From a virus, in IMG/VR virus record IMGVR_UViG_3300046727_000310, positions 1 to 50,306 of that record: a stretch of 50,306 nucleotides of DNA, one strand, 5' to 3'. The translations under genes and the position numbers were made by a program. The notes beneath the pieces are model-generated. The model was given only the letters and a program-made list of their open reading frames with translations, was not told the DNA's origin and did no database searches. Of this stretch, positions 9,101 to 17,954 are shown piece by piece. The first letter of the stretch is position 1; each line of letters starts with the position of its first letter.

Positions 9101-9620
9101 GATGTCTCCGACCGGCGTTTTCACTGATCTTTCCACAGGGGTAAACGGAATTACAGTTACCAAGGCTGGGCAATGCAATATAAACAACATTGTTGTGCTC
9201 CCGTCCAATACTTTAGGTGCGGTTTTAGCCGGGGATGTAATTGGTTTTGCCCTCGACTTTGGAGCATTGCTGTGTTGGGTGCGTAGAAATAATGGCAATT
9301 GGAACGGCAGTGGGACGGCAAATCCGGCGACCGCTGTTGGTGGTTTAAGTTTCCCTTCCGGGTGGACCCTTACTCCAGGTGTGGCATTTTCAGGTTCCGG
9401 CTCGGCTATTGGAGACTCTGATACCATTAACCTCGGTGCCACCTCTTACGCCAACGCAGCGCCGTCCGGCTTTGGTAATTGGATCGCTTGGACTCCCTTC
9501 AAGCTGACCGCCACGCTGTCCGCGCCGCAGCCCGGCATGGCCGGCTACCTGCACGCGCGGGTGCGGGCCGCGAAGCCTTCCAGTACCTACTACATCGATC
9601 CACAGATCACACTGAGTTAG
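6135..9620 (+). CDS. Large tail fibre/spike with tandem SPRY-like modules
   Basis: 1161 residues from a GTG overlapping the previous stop. The N-terminal 430 residues are Thr/Asn/Gly-rich beta repeats of fibre type. Residues about 440-795 and 810-1160 are a tandem duplication. Each copy has a conserved front (GTETTETS to WNNT), a SPRY-like domain (WYFEV or KYYFEI, then GD-x-x-G-x-A-x-D, then W-x-RRNNGNWN) and a conserved end ([19 protein letters not shown]). SPRY domains bind proteins or ligands, so a receptor-binding role is likely. The SPRY centres differ far more than their flanks and are less G+C-rich, which points to cassette exchange. Confidence 0.75.
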   Translation: MAFYDTSWYTNFGNGSTTGYYAVTVRPQNTAVAAGVIRRQFTAPAVGSERCFICIVAGTTANTTDATWVLTRGARTTDGTATWQECTGASAVNGDVTNTPTWAQAKAIGTPTLGAIIKRNNGASYWIASTAGTLGASEPSWPNDTAGTTQADGTTTWTCLGVIGNFTGGQAPHARLGNAGATTWFALGNTIYVGDNHAESQTTAITINPTGSAATISRVLCHNHSGSYPPASTDLTTGATISTTAASVNLTYSGIGGFYFYGLSLRAGVGVSTAVNSMLLTPSSGSFVIFDNCSFWLSNSTANNVSQMQIGASGAAATTMIFNNCTVRFAVVTQFISTGNGVFVWQNTGAILASGSSVPNNLFSFAGASAGTACQVILEALDLSQLTGGLYSTTTALTSLLVKDCVFNVSMTSATPSLAGAAVQYVRSDDLATAYQSNRFTVDGTETTETSIVRVGGSVDPTGQAQSRKIVTTANSQWLRPFRAEPYAIWNSTTGANVTVTVCGTVNAGALPNNDDIWLEVEYLGSSASPLGTMITTTKANLLAANAAVASDGSTWNNTLYNTFDGVPSAGVVVSNGNLTVTHGTNNTGVGVNSTAFLVAGKWYFEVTLQGVVNGGDALGIMLSTGTFNNVVSGTNSTVVLLGGTSNVWSNNANTSMNLGSPSVGDVFGVAIDLNAKLAWFRRNNGNWNASGTANPATGTGGATIAGGAFAPVVAFISGATTDAMTANFGQSAYSGTPPSGFANWNGWSPFKLTVTLSAPQPGMAGYLHARVRAAKPSSTFYIDPQITLTPAGGGSTNVGTAYTSSRYAYEGTETTETSITRVGGASDPTGQAQSRKIVTTANSQWLRPFKAEPYAIWNPTTGANVTVTVYGTINAGALPNNDDIWLEVEYLGSSSSPLGTLVTTTKANVLAANAAVALDSSTWNNTPNTFDPVTAVNTTLSNGNLTATHNTATGASGARVSGGTASGKYYFEITQTTLGHGNLDGWGLMSPTGVFTDLSTGVNGITVTKAGQCNINNIVVLPSNTLGAVLAGDVIGFALDFGALLCWVRRNNGNWNGSGTANPATAVGGLSFPSGWTLTPGVAFSGSGSAIGDSDTINLGATSYANAAPSGFGNWIAWTPFKLTATLSAPQPGMAGYLHARVRAAKPSSTYYIDPQITLS
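7459..9620 (+). repeat. Tandem duplication of about 1.05 kb inside the fibre gene
   Basis: The stretch starting GACGGCACCGAGACGACCGA at about 7461 returns as GAAGGCACCGAGACGACCGA at about 8565. Both run to the same closing block (CAGCCCGGCATGGC...GGCTACCTGCACGCGCG) near 8415-8460 and 9525-9560. The front 350 bases and last 140 bases of each copy are close to identical at protein level. The intervening SPRY-coding parts (about 7840-8360 and 8930-9470) are strongly diverged. Confidence 0.8.
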
Positions 9621-9624
9621 CATC

Positions 9625-10356
9625 ATGAGCAATACCGTCAGCGTTCCCGCTCCCATAATGGCCAAGCCGGTTGTTGTAATCGGGGGTCATACCGGTCCAT
9701 CCGGTGGGCCGACTGGTCCTACTGGTGTTGCTGGTCCTGGAGTGACGGGCTCGACGGGTCCGCAGGGGCTCACGGGTCATACCGGACCGACCGGGAGCAC
9801 GGGTTCTCCTGGTGCCGGCGCGTTCACTGGCCCGACGGGCATGACTGGGCCGCCAGGGGTCGGATCGCCGTCGACTGTGGTTGGACCGACGGGTCCACAA
9901 GGCCCGGTTGGAGCGACTGGTTCCGGTGCTGGTGGATCGCCCAACAAGCTTTCGACCTTCTTCAATTCTCCGGTCGGAAATGTATCGACGACCGAAAAGG
10001 CGATGGGGTTCGGTTCCTCTTGCAATATCGTTCCGAATTCGTCGGGAGCGATATTTGTTTTGTTTACCGGCATGGTAGCGAACGCGACTGCGGCTGGGGA
10101 TGGTGTCACGATCACGGGTCGCTATGGAACCGGAACGGCTCCTGTAAATGGCGCGACTTCGGGGCTGGGCACGCAAATGGGAGCGCCGCAGAATTTTGTC
10201 GCTTCGACGACGGCAGGTCGGCAAGGATTTAGTGCGCATGCCATTCTGGGCGGTCTTACGCTCGGAACGGCGTGGTGGTTTGATCTTTCGATTGTTGCTG
10301 TGATTGCTGGTGGCGCGACCATCTATGATGTGAACTGCTCGATATTTGAGCTTTGA
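9625..10356 (+). CDS. Collagen-like fibre protein 2 with globular tip
   Basis: 243 residues. The N-terminal motif [19 protein letters not shown] matches fibre protein 1. About 85 residues of Gly-X-Y repeats follow. The C-terminal half, from [11 protein letters not shown], is a beta-rich domain ending in [10 protein letters not shown], a likely trimeric tip. It starts 4 bases after the large fibre gene. Probably an accessory fibre involved in adsorption. The tip domain is not recognised. Confidence 0.8.
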   Translation: MSNTVSVPAPIMAKPVVVIGGHTGPSGGPTGPTGVAGPGVTGSTGPQGLTGHTGPTGSTGSPGAGAFTGPTGMTGPPGVGSPSTVVGPTGPQGPVGATGSGAGGSPNKLSTFFNSPVGNVSTTEKAMGFGSSCNIVPNSSGAIFVLFTGMVANATAAGDGVTITGRYGTGTAPVNGATSGLGTQMGAPQNFVASTTAGRQGFSAHAILGGLTLGTAWWFDLSIVAVIAGGATIYDVNCSIFEL

Positions 10357-10357
10357 G

Positions 10358-11659
10358 ATGAACAACCCCGCCCCCGCAGCTCCGATCGCGACTCGCCCGG
10401 TTGTGGTGGTGTCGGGGCCTGCTGGCCCGTCCGGTCCTGCGGGTGGTCCTGGCCCGACCGGCCCTGCTGGCGGCCCTACGGGCTCCGCAGGAGCTACGGG
10501 GGCACAAGGCGCTCTCGGCGACGTAGGCCCGATCGGTCCGACGGGCGCTCCCGGTACGGCATCAGCGACCGGGGCTACGGGCCCGGCTGGTATCGGACAG
10601 ACCGGTCCGACGGGCGCTCCCGGTCAGGCGGCTCTTCAGGGTGCAACCGGACCGGCGGGAGCGCAGGGTCCAGTAGGATTCGTGGGAGCCAATGGGCCAC
10701 CTGGTCCCACCGGGGCGAGCTTTACTGGCCCCACTGGTGCGTCGGGACTGGCCGGGGCGCAGGGTGTGGTGGGGCCGGCAGGACCGCAAGGCATTGCGGG
10801 AATAGCGGGACCGCAGGGCATCGTGGGCTCGACGGGACCGACCGGACTGACGGGTGCGTTGGGATCGACAGGGGCCACCGGGCCGACGGGCCTCGGAGCG
10901 ACAGGACCGGCGGGATTTGCGTCGACAACCGGCGCCACGGGGCCCACGGGTCCTGGCGTCGGAGCCACCGGTCCCCGCGGGGTCGATGGCTACAACGGCG
11001 TCGATGGGCCGACCGGCTACACCGGACCAATCGGCAGGACAGGCCCGACGGGTTCTCTCGGTTTGACGGGTCCGACCGGCAACACCGGTCCATTCGGTGT
11101 CGGTCCTACGGGCATCGGCGTCACGGGCCCGATCGGCAACACCGGCCCTACTGGCTCACTCGGTCAGCCTGGCCCGACCGGAATGACCGGTCCTCCCGGT
11201 ATGACGGGATCGACTGGCATCACGGGCCCCACGGGCTCGCAGCCTGCCGTGAAAGATGCGTTTCGAGCCAAGATGGCGACGAACCAGACCGGTATCGCGG
11301 ACAGCACCAACACCAAGATGAAGTTCACCAGCAAGGTGTTCGACGTCAATAACAAGTATGACGCCACCAATTTCCGTTGGACGCCGGCTGCCGGTATCGT
11401 GCATCTCGGGGCCGGGCTGTATTTTTCAGCGGGAGTGCGGAACAACGTATTTCCGCAGGTCATGATATTCAAGAACGGCGCCTGCATCGTGCAAAATGGC
11501 GCGCAGTCAACGTCGAATTCGGCGTATACTCAGGTGGATACGATCGATCAAGCCAACGGTACCGACTACTACGAGTGCTACTGCTTCTCACCTTCCGCCA
11601 CCACGACGACGGTGGCTGCGGTTAATTTCGTCACGACGTTCTATGGAGCGTTGCTGTGA
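10358..11659 (+). CDS. Collagen-like fibre protein 3 with C1q-like tip
   Basis: 433 residues from the ATG at 10358. A TTG at 10346 is also in frame but lies inside the previous gene, whose stop is at 10354-10356. N-terminus [15 protein letters not shown], then about 285 residues of Gly-X-Y repeats, then a globular C-terminus with C1q/TNF character: [68 protein letters not shown]. Collagen stalk plus C1q head is the adiponectin-type layout and would form trimers. A receptor-binding or adhesion role is inferred. Confidence 0.8.
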   Translation: MNNPAPAAPIATRPVVVVSGPAGPSGPAGGPGPTGPAGGPTGSAGATGAQGALGDVGPIGPTGAPGTASATGATGPAGIGQTGPTGAPGQAALQGATGPAGAQGPVGFVGANGPPGPTGASFTGPTGASGLAGAQGVVGPAGPQGIAGIAGPQGIVGSTGPTGLTGALGSTGATGPTGLGATGPAGFASTTGATGPTGPGVGATGPRGVDGYNGVDGPTGYTGPIGRTGPTGSLGLTGPTGNTGPFGVGPTGIGVTGPIGNTGPTGSLGQPGPTGMTGPPGMTGSTGITGPTGSQPAVKDAFRAKMATNQTGIADSTNTKMKFTSKVFDVNNKYDATNFRWTPAAGIVHLGAGLYFSAGVRNNVFPQVMIFKNGACIVQNGAQSTSNSAYTQVDTIDQANGTDYYECYCFSPSATTTTVAAVNFVTTFYGALL

Positions 11660-11784
11660 GCGAGGATACGATCGTCGTGCCGAAGCAGGACAGGATAGTG
11701 CTGGTGTACGACGAAGAACGTGTGATCGATGTTCCAGGAGAGCGCAGGATCATGGAGGCATACGGCGATGATTTTGGGAAGTAG
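11656..11784 (+). CDS. Small acidic protein, 42 residues
   Basis: GTG start overlaps the stop of the C1q-type fibre gene (GTGA). The product is [20 protein letters not shown] followed by a charged helix ending DDFGK, stop TAG 11782-11784. The start-stop overlap on one side and the following gene starting inside it (11768) fit a packed operon. Proteins of this style occur between phage fibre genes. Function unknown. Confidence 0.55.
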   Translation: MSEDTIVVPKQDRIVLVYDEERVIDVPGERRIMEAYGDDFGK

Positions 11785-12046
11785 GACACATACAGCAGGC
11801 GACGTCATTCGTTGGGTAGTCAATTATGACTATTGGTTGGCTAATTCCGCTACGATCGAACAGATCGACATAACATCGAATTCGGTTACCTGCACGGTCG
11901 GCAACATATCGATTTTGGGGCGTGAGATCGTGTTCTTCCTGTCCGGCGGCATCGTCAACGAGCAGGTGATGTTGTCGTTGGTGATGACGGACAATCTCGG
12001 CAATATCAAAAACGACACGCTTTCTTTCGTTGTGGTGGCACCATAG
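11768..12046 (+). CDS. Small beta-rich protein (Ig-like)
   Basis: 92 residues from ATG 11768, preceded by GGAGG at about 11755-11759. A frame extension to 11729 has no ribosome site. The sequence alternates hydrophobic strands and Asn/Thr turns (ITSNSVTCTVGNISILGREIVFFLSGG), resembling a single immunoglobulin-like domain and the protein at 4627. Probably a virion accessory protein. Function not known. Confidence 0.6.
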   Translation: MILGSRTHTAGDVIRWVVNYDYWLANSATIEQIDITSNSVTCTVGNISILGREIVFFLSGGIVNEQVMLSLVMTDNLGNIKNDTLSFVVVAP

Positions 12047-12055
12047 GAGGACAAC

Positions 12056-12262
12056 ATGGCTGTTATCGTGTTCAACCAGTACAATGCAGGCGGTGTTTTC
12101 AAGCAAATATCGGATGCTGATGCTCAGGGTCCGGGTACTACGTACAATCAGTATGCCAATGGCGGTGCGTGGGAGCAGCTGCGCGTCGTCTGCGGCTCTC
12201 CGACACTCGATCAACGTGCGGCTGGCGGGGTTCACGCCGCACTCGCTACTGGAGCTGCATAA
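12056..12262 (+). CDS. Small hypothetical protein, 68 residues
   Basis: MAVIVFNQYNAGGVFKQISD and onward, Gly/Ala/Asn-rich, with AGGAGG just upstream (12046-12051). It sits in the fibre-tail operon, its stop abuts the next ATG, and it has no recognisable motif. Probably a small structural protein. Confidence 0.6.
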   Translation: MAVIVFNQYNAGGVFKQISDADAQGPGTTYNQYANGGAWEQLRVVCGSPTLDQRAAGGVHAALATGAA

Positions 12263-12766
12263 ATGGCCCAGCAAAAAACCGACTCGATCATCAAGGCGGA
12301 AGAACGGGTCGCCAAAATTCGCGACGAATCCGCGCGCATCGCGCTTGAGCGCGCCGAAGCCGAAGCAAGGCAAAAGGCCCATCGCGCCTCGCAGGAGGTG
12401 GAGGCTCGCCGGATCGAGGAGGACGATCTCAAGCAGGCGAGCTCGAACGTGAACCTCGAGCCTGCAACGCGCGAGCAGTTGCTCGAGCGTATCCGGCAAA
12501 TGCGCGAGGAGAAGCCGGTCGAGATCACGCCGGTACCGCATCGCACGCCGCGGCAGCAGGCTGAATACGAGGCCGAGGTCGCGATGGGGCGAGCCATGGT
12601 GGCAAAGGCCGAGGCTGAAATCGAGCGCAACCGCGAAGTCCAGCGGAAAATCAAGCTAGAGCAAGAGGCGCGGGAAGGAACGATGACACCGGTCTACCAC
12701 CCAAATCCGACGCAGGAAGAAGCGTTCCCAGTCAGTGGCGCAACATTTGGCAAGCCACGAACATGA
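12263..12766 (+). CDS. Coiled-coil protein
   Basis: 167 residues. Residues 1-60 are an almost unbroken charged helix (EERVAKIRDESARIALERAEAEARQK), and a second helical stretch covers 95-145. The C-terminus (YHPNPTQEEAFPVSGA) is extended. It starts directly after the previous stop and overlaps the next start by ATGA (12763-12766). Likely a virion assembly or tail chaperone-type protein. No family recognised. Confidence 0.65.
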   Translation: MAQQKTDSIIKAEERVAKIRDESARIALERAEAEARQKAHRASQEVEARRIEEDDLKQASSNVNLEPATREQLLERIRQMREEKPVEITPVPHRTPRQQAEYEAEVAMGRAMVAKAEAEIERNREVQRKIKLEQEAREGTMTPVYHPNPTQEEAFPVSGATFGKPRT

Positions 12767-15027
12767 CAGCCCTGAAGTTAGACCGTTTTGGCGGGATGCT
12801 TCCCTCGTGGGATTCAAGATTACTTCCGGATGGTCAGTCGGACTACTCTCTTAACTGCTATTTATTTTCCGGCGCTTTGGTTGGCTGGAGGCAGCCCAAG
12901 CTGCTTCATACGCTAAAGAACAGTGCTGCAAAATACGCCTATCGAATTCCGAGCACGACTTCCAACAACGTCTCGATCACGGCTCCTGACTCATTCTGGA
13001 TGGAGTTCTTGGACCGGGACACCGACGTCATTCGAAGTCCAGTGGTGGACGACAGCTTTCATCGGTACTACTGGGCGAGCCCTTCGGAGCAACCAAAGTA
13101 CAACACCCATGATCGTATCCTGAATGGGGATCCTCCCTGGCTGCTGGGCGTGCCGGCATCGAGCTGCGCGCCGGGCGTGACTGTTTCCGGCGGCGGCGAC
13201 ACCAGCCAGGTCGGCAACGTGACTGTGTTACCTACTGCTGCAGGGAGCACCGACTATCGTCCGGGCAACGATATTTTCCTGACCCCGATCGTCCCCAGCG
13301 GAACTATGCTGGTTCAGTCCGTCAGCTTCATGCCTGCGTCGACCGACGGCGCATTGAATTTCCAAGCCGTGGTCTATTCCGATCTCAATGGCGTGCCTAA
13401 TCAGCTATTGGGTGCTGGCGATCAGATCACCGGTATTTCAGCCGGTGTTGCGGCGACAGGGTCTTTTACCAACGGCGTCTCTGTTATCAGCAATACGGTC
13501 TATTGGGTCGGTATAGCGCACGATAATCCGTTTTACCTGAACATTGCCGACGATCGCGTCACCAACGGCGCGGCGGCGAGCCACACCTATTCGAACGGGC
13601 CGCCAGATCCCGTGACTGCTACCGGCGGGTATCCGGTCTGGCAGATGTGGGGCGATCTGCTCGGTGCTTCGGTATTCACGGCACGGGCCTACGTCTACAC
13701 ATGGGTTACCGCATATGGAGAGGAAGGCCCGCCGTCGCTGCCGTCGGTGGTGAACGGCTGGTCGAATGCGACCTGGACCGTGAGTTTGTTTACGCCCGTG
13801 CCCAGCGACATGGGCGTGGACCGCAACATCACGACCACCAGGATATATCGCTCGATCAGCAATGTGTCCGGCCAGGGCACGTATTTTTTGGTTGCCGAGC
13901 TTCCGGTCACCCAGATGACCTTCGAGGATACGATCGACGACGCTACGGTGGCCCTCAACACGCAGCTGCAGTCGTTGTACTGGTTCCCGCCGCCAACAGA
14001 CCTGCAGGGGATCGTGCCGTTTCCAAACGGGGTTTCGGTCGGGTGGAACTCGAACGAGGTCTGGTTCAGCGAGCCGTACCGCCCGCACGCCTGGCCACCG
14101 AATTACGTGTTGACCACGGAATTCCCGATCGTCGGCATCGGGGTGTGCGGACAAGCAATCGTCGTCTGCACGCAGGATGCACCGTACGTGATATCCGGTG
14201 TCAATCCAGCGGCAATGTCGATGATCAAGATCAACCTGCCGGAACCTTGCTTGCACCGGGCATCGATTGTCAGCACGGCCACTACCGTTCTGTACGTGTC
14301 TCAGAATGGTCTGATCCAGGTCGACCAGTCGGGAGCGGCCAACAACGTCACCGAAGGGTGGGTAACCCGTGAGCGCTGGCAGGCGTTGATCCCGTCGAAA
14401 TATGTCCGGGCTGTCAAGCATGCGACGAGCTATTTTGCGTTTGGATCGGTGTCGGGCAGCGACAACTCGGTTGCGCGGCAGGGATTCACGGTCGAGCTGT
14501 CGACCCAGGACCAGACAGGTTTCACAGTGTGGCCGGTCCCAGGTGGTCACAGGATAGGGTTTGGTACACTCAGCAGTCCGAACGGTTTTGATGTCGATAA
14601 TTTATTGCTCGATCCGTGGACTGGTGTAGCGCTGTTGGTACAAAATGGCGGGGTATACTACTGGGATTTTACTGATACCGCGCCTACGATCGTGCCTTAT
14701 AAGTGGCGTTCGAAAACGTACCAACAGCTAAGCGCGAAGAGTTTTTCCGCGATGAAGGCTTGGTTTACCGTGCCGCCTGGTACTGCGCCGCAAGTTGATC
14801 GTAACATAGACGAACCGCAACCGATGTTAGGCCCGCAGCAGTATGGGGTTATTAGAATTTTTGCTGACGATCAGCTCTATACAACGCGTGAGTTGCGGAG
14901 AAGTGGAGAACTTCTTCGTATCTACTCTGGCAAAAAAGCTGAAGCGTGGGTCATCGAAGTGGAGGCACGGGTCGCTATCAGCAACATACAGTTCGCGACT
15001 TCCGCAAAGGAACTCGGGTTGATCTAG
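12763..15027 (+). CDS. Large tail/virion protein
   Basis: 754 residues. The start (TALKLDRFGGMLPSWDSRLLPDGQSDYSLNCYLFSGALVGW) matches a common type of podovirus virion protein with a beta-propeller-like body. The middle has a fibronectin-like part (YVYTWVTAYGEEGPPSLPS), and the C-terminal third is repetitive beta (QAIVVCTQDAPYVISGVNP). A tubular-tail or tail-hub role is likely from size and place. The last 50 bases overlap an antisense HNH gene. A short 3' sequence change by that insertion is possible, since the reading frame ends inside the HNH gene. Confidence 0.7.
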   Translation: MTALKLDRFGGMLPSWDSRLLPDGQSDYSLNCYLFSGALVGWRQPKLLHTLKNSAAKYAYRIPSTTSNNVSITAPDSFWMEFLDRDTDVIRSPVVDDSFHRYYWASPSEQPKYNTHDRILNGDPPWLLGVPASSCAPGVTVSGGGDTSQVGNVTVLPTAAGSTDYRPGNDIFLTPIVPSGTMLVQSVSFMPASTDGALNFQAVVYSDLNGVPNQLLGAGDQITGISAGVAATGSFTNGVSVISNTVYWVGIAHDNPFYLNIADDRVTNGAAASHTYSNGPPDPVTATGGYPVWQMWGDLLGASVFTARAYVYTWVTAYGEEGPPSLPSVVNGWSNATWTVSLFTPVPSDMGVDRNITTTRIYRSISNVSGQGTYFLVAELPVTQMTFEDTIDDATVALNTQLQSLYWFPPPTDLQGIVPFPNGVSVGWNSNEVWFSEPYRPHAWPPNYVLTTEFPIVGIGVCGQAIVVCTQDAPYVISGVNPAAMSMIKINLPEPCLHRASIVSTATTVLYVSQNGLIQVDQSGAANNVTEGWVTRERWQALIPSKYVRAVKHATSYFAFGSVSGSDNSVARQGFTVELSTQDQTGFTVWPVPGGHRIGFGTLSSPNGFDVDNLLLDPWTGVALLVQNGGVYYWDFTDTAPTIVPYKWRSKTYQQLSAKSFSAMKAWFTVPPGTAPQVDRNIDEPQPMLGPQQYGVIRIFADDQLYTTRELRRSGELLRIYSGKKAEAWVIEVEARVAISNIQFATSAKELGLI

Positions 15028-15502
15028 GACGCCTATTCGCAGCTTGCTCCTTAGGGGTGGACCACTTGATGTTCCCCGGTTCATAGTTGCCGTCATTATC
15101 GACGCGGTCAAGAGAGTGTCCAGGCGGACGATCTCCGATTTCAGCAACGACATCGGCAATGAATTTAACGGCATCGAGCCATTGTGGGGCTTTGATTCCA
15201 CGGCCGCCATAGTTTTTATATCTTTTATTGCTCGGGTTGTAGCATCGTTGAATCATAGTTTTCCAGATGCCATAGAGCGGGTGCCACTTTCCGTCTCTAG
15301 CGTAGCCGTGGCGATAAAATCTTGATCTGCAACCGCAAGAGCGGACGTGATCGCGCAGAAGATCATGGGGAGTGACGAGCTTTACGTTGCCGCAATCGCA
15401 TTGGCAAAGCCACAATATGTTCCCGTCAGATCGTTCGGCCGTTGGCCGGATTGCAACCAGATGACTGAAACGCTGGCCTGTGATATTAATCGCTGTGGGC
15501 AT
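14978..15502 (-). CDS. HNH homing endonuclease, antisense
   Basis: 174 residues. The N-terminal part has a zinc-binding CxC(x14)CGC element (CQCDCGN ... SCGCRSR). The HNH region reads YGIWKTMIQRCYNPSNKRYKNYGG, GHSLDRVDNDGNYEPGNIKW and STPKEQAANRR, so His and Asn residues are present in an HNH layout like that of free-standing phage endonucleases. It lies between two forward structural genes on the opposite strand, with its 3' end inside the end of the 754-residue gene. This position and orientation suggest recent insertion. Confidence 0.85.
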   Translation of the reverse strand: MPTAINITGQRFSHLVAIRPTAERSDGNILWLCQCDCGNVKLVTPHDLLRDHVRSCGCRSRFYRHGYARDGKWHPLYGIWKTMIQRCYNPSNKRYKNYGGRGIKAPQWLDAVKFIADVVAEIGDRPPGHSLDRVDNDGNYEPGNIKWSTPKEQAANRRPRSTRVPLRKSRTVCC

Positions 15503-15535
15503 CGATCCGCTCCATCGGTTCGTGTGTCAAGTGGC

Positions 15536-15560
15536 GAGGTGGCGCTATCAACGCCATCTC
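15536..15560. promoter_or_regulatory. 9-bp hairpin between the HNH gene and the next virion gene
   Basis: GAGGTGGCG (15536-15544) pairs with CGCCATCTC (15552-15560) around the loop CTATCAA. It lies between the start of the antisense HNH gene and the forward gene at 15598. No T-run follows on either strand, so it is not a clear intrinsic terminator. It could be a processing site or an operator. Confidence 0.4.
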
Positions 15561-15597
15561 GCTGCGCACTATAGCATAAAGCTACGGAGATAAAACC

Positions 15598-15966
15598 ATG
15601 CCTGCAGCCAGAATCATACCTCGCGCACCCATGCGCGGCAATATACGGCCATTGGCCATGAACGGTGGTGTGGCGCCGGTCTGCCCGGTCAGCCGCAGCC
15701 AGTCGGTGGCCAACCAGCCCCCGATCCCGCCGTCGGTCATTCCGCTGGCGAACGACCTGCCGTCGGTAATTCGCGCTGTAAACATGATCATTACCATGTT
15801 CAATACGGATACGTCGATCCCGAACTGGCAGGAGATCAGTCGAACCGTCACTCCGGTGCGGATATTCAATCCCAATGATCGGAGCCAGTGGGTTGACGTT
15901 GAGCGGATCGCGCAACTGACGTTTCAGGATCAGACGACCAACGGCTTGTGGCAGTGGAATTACTGA
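15598..15966 (+). CDS. Small virion protein, Pro-rich start
   Basis: 122 residues. The start is extended and Pro/Arg-rich (MPAARIIPRAPMRGNIRPLA). The remainder (DLPSVIRAVNMIITMFNT, then ARTVTPVRIFNPNDRSQWV) is compatible with a small alpha/beta domain. Ribosome site CGGAGATA at about 15583-15590. The stop overlaps the next ATG by one base. It resembles small tail proteins of podovirus operons. Exact role unknown. Confidence 0.65.
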   Translation: MPAARIIPRAPMRGNIRPLAMNGGVAPVCPVSRSQSVANQPPIPPSVIPLANDLPSVIRAVNMIITMFNTDTSIPNWQEISRTVTPVRIFNPNDRSQWVDVERIAQLTFQDQTTNGLWQWNY

Positions 15967-16874
15967 TGCCCGGACCCAAGCCATACATGTACGCGGAAGG
16001 CGGCGGCAAGCTGCCGCGCTACAGGGAAGATTTCTTCCAGCGCATCGTCGGGGTGCATTGGCGCGAGCCATTGCCATCGGTTAGCGTAAATATAGAGGTT
16101 ATTGTTGTGTTCATGGAGACTTCTGGTTGGGACCCTCAACCTGCTTATAAACTCACGCCGGTTGCTAAGCGCGCTCAACTTTTGGACACATGGTTTACAC
16201 CTACTTGGAGCAAAGACCCCGCTCCTCTCAAGAATACGGCGTTCCTGGTCAATGGTAATGGCGGTGTGTTTTTGACGTCGGTAGCGCCTAAGCTCCCAGC
16301 TGACCCGAATACCGGCGCCCCGCAGGACATAAATGGTACGTGGTTGAATGTGTTGGTATTTGCTTTCGAGCACAACAACAATGTCGTAAATAGTTTATCT
16401 AGTGTGACAATTGCCACAAAATTGATAGCTCCAGCGCTCTATATCGCAAATCCGTTGAACGCGGATTTGCCTTCCGAAGTAGCGCCTTCGGGGCTGCTTT
16501 GGGGTGCTGAAACTGGTGCCATGGCTGCCGGTGTAACTATGCAGTGGAAAATGCGTTACGGCATCCATAGACCTATTACAGCTGCGTCTCTGCTTCCTAA
16601 TAGTATGGTGCAATGTTATCCTATTAGCAGTTCGCATGCTGGATATAGCGGAGATGAAAAAATTACTTTTGAGGGCTATTTTCTTATTGCATATCGATTG
16701 GACGACGCTGGTGTAGGGCATGTTTTCTCCGAGTCTCCGAAGGTTACAGAAATTGGCACACAAAATCTGCCACCTGAGTGGTCATCTGTTATTGCCCGGC
16801 CGCCGCGCGGTGAACCTTTTACAGGCATTCCGTTTAGCGATCCGCCGCCTTTGATCTTGCAGGATGTAACGTAA
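15966..16874 (+). CDS. Virion protein, probably tail/fibre accessory
   Basis: 302 residues from the ATG at 15966 (TGATG overlap with the previous stop). MPGPKPYMYAEGGGKLPRYREDFFQ is followed by long beta-type segments. The middle part (16080-16760) is clearly richer in A+T and uses codons such as TTA and AGT more than neighbours, so it may have been acquired or diversified separately. No catalytic motif. Located just before the internal virion proteins. Confidence 0.6.
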   Translation: MPGPKPYMYAEGGGKLPRYREDFFQRIVGVHWREPLPSVSVNIEVIVVFMETSGWDPQPAYKLTPVAKRAQLLDTWFTPTWSKDPAPLKNTAFLVNGNGGVFLTSVAPKLPADPNTGAPQDINGTWLNVLVFAFEHNNNVVNSLSSVTIATKLIAPALYIANPLNADLPSEVAPSGLLWGAETGAMAAGVTMQWKMRYGIHRPITAASLLPNSMVQCYPISSSHAGYSGDEKITFEGYFLIAYRLDDAGVGHVFSESPKVTEIGTQNLPPEWSSVIARPPRGEPFTGIPFSDPPPLILQDVT

Positions 16875-16988
16875 AGTGGGCTCGCCGCCGTTAAGCAAAC
16901 GGCCTGTACGTGAAGGCGTTTTCAGGAGATGATCACACCCTTGTCTGCTATGCTGGGGTGAATTTGCGTCTCTTAGGAGGTAGTTGTC

Positions 16989-17954
16989 ATGGCTGGGCAA
17001 AATTTATTTGCACCCACGAGCGGCACGTATACAACGTCAGGCTCGTCACAGCAAAGCACGCAGCAATCGACCAGCCAGCAGCAGTCGCAGACCTATATCC
17101 CCGACTATTCCGAAACGCCGATCCTGGAGAGCATCGCTAAATATGCTCAGGGCATGGCTCCGCAGGTCTACCAGTGGGGCATGCAGCAATACGCCAACAA
17201 CCAGGGCAACATCGACAGCCTGATGCGCAATGCGCTGACCTATGCCTCGCCGCAGCGGATCGCGGCCGACATGGGGATGGCAGAGTCGGGCGCGGCGCAA
17301 GGGGCGGAGAAGGGCCGCCAGAGTGCGCTCAGTGATCTGCAAAGCTACGGCATCGACCCATCGGCTGGGCGCTACGCCGGGCTCGACCAGGCAGCTCGTG
17401 TACAGGCGGGGGCCAGCGCGGCCGGTGCCGGCAACCAGCAGCGCATGGCCGACGTCGCGACCGGCAACGCGATGCAGAACCAGGCGATCTCGTCCAGCCT
17501 GCAGAACGTCCAGACCGGCTATGGTGCCGCTAATGCGGCCAACCAGTTCGCCGGTACTGGCATGAGCTTAAAGTACTCGCCGCTGGGCACCACGTCCTCT
17601 GGCACCTCAGAGTCGAGCGGGTCGAGCAGTGGCGGAAGTCATAGCACGAGCAGCCCAGTCTCACCCCAAACAACAATATGGCAGCAAGGTCCCGTACATG
17701 GATTGATGGCTGCAGGGGGTCCCGTCGAAAATGACGCCACATCCGGTGGTTTCGTCTCGCATGATCTCAGTCCGTCCGACGGCGCACAGACTGATGACGT
17801 GCCAGCGCAATTGAATGCAGGCGAGTTCGTTGTGCCAAAAGATGTGACAGCCTGGCTCGGGCAACAACACTTCTATAAATTGATGGCACAAGCACGAAAA
17901 GCTCGCGCGATGGCCGGTAATGACGGCGCAAAAGTCGGCTATGGAGCAAACTGA
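16989..17954 (+). CDS. Internal virion protein, Gln/Ser-rich
   Basis: 321 residues with a strong ribosome site (TTAGGAGG, about 16974-16981). Residues 10-35 are Ser/Gln repeats. The centre is Ala/Gln-rich helix (MADVATGNAMQNQAISSSLQ) typical of ejected internal virion proteins. The C-terminus has MAAGGPVENDA and then DDVPAQLNAGEFVVPKDVTAW, a motif seen in internal virion proteins of podoviruses. It probably enters the cell with the next two products. The 114 bases before it (16875-16988) hold no gene. Confidence 0.7.
   Translation: MAGQNLFAPTSGTYTTSGSSQQSTQQSTSQQQSQTYIPDYSETPILESIAKYAQGMAPQVYQWGMQQYANNQGNIDSLMRNALTYASPQRIAADMGMAESGAAQGAEKGRQSALSDLQSYGIDPSAGRYAGLDQAARVQAGASAAGAGNQQRMADVATGNAMQNQAISSSLQNVQTGYGAANAANQFAGTGMSLKYSPLGTTSSGTSESSGSSSGGSHSTSSPVSPQTTIWQQGPVHGLMAAGGPVENDATSGGFVSHDLSPSDGAQTDDVPAQLNAGEFVVPKDVTAWLGQQHFYKLMAQARKARAMAGNDGAKVGYGAN

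Noticed and set aside
15540-15600. T7-like promoter (CACTATAG) before 15598
   Set aside because: Only an 8-base match in an otherwise different context, no phage RNA polymerase gene and no second copy in the window.
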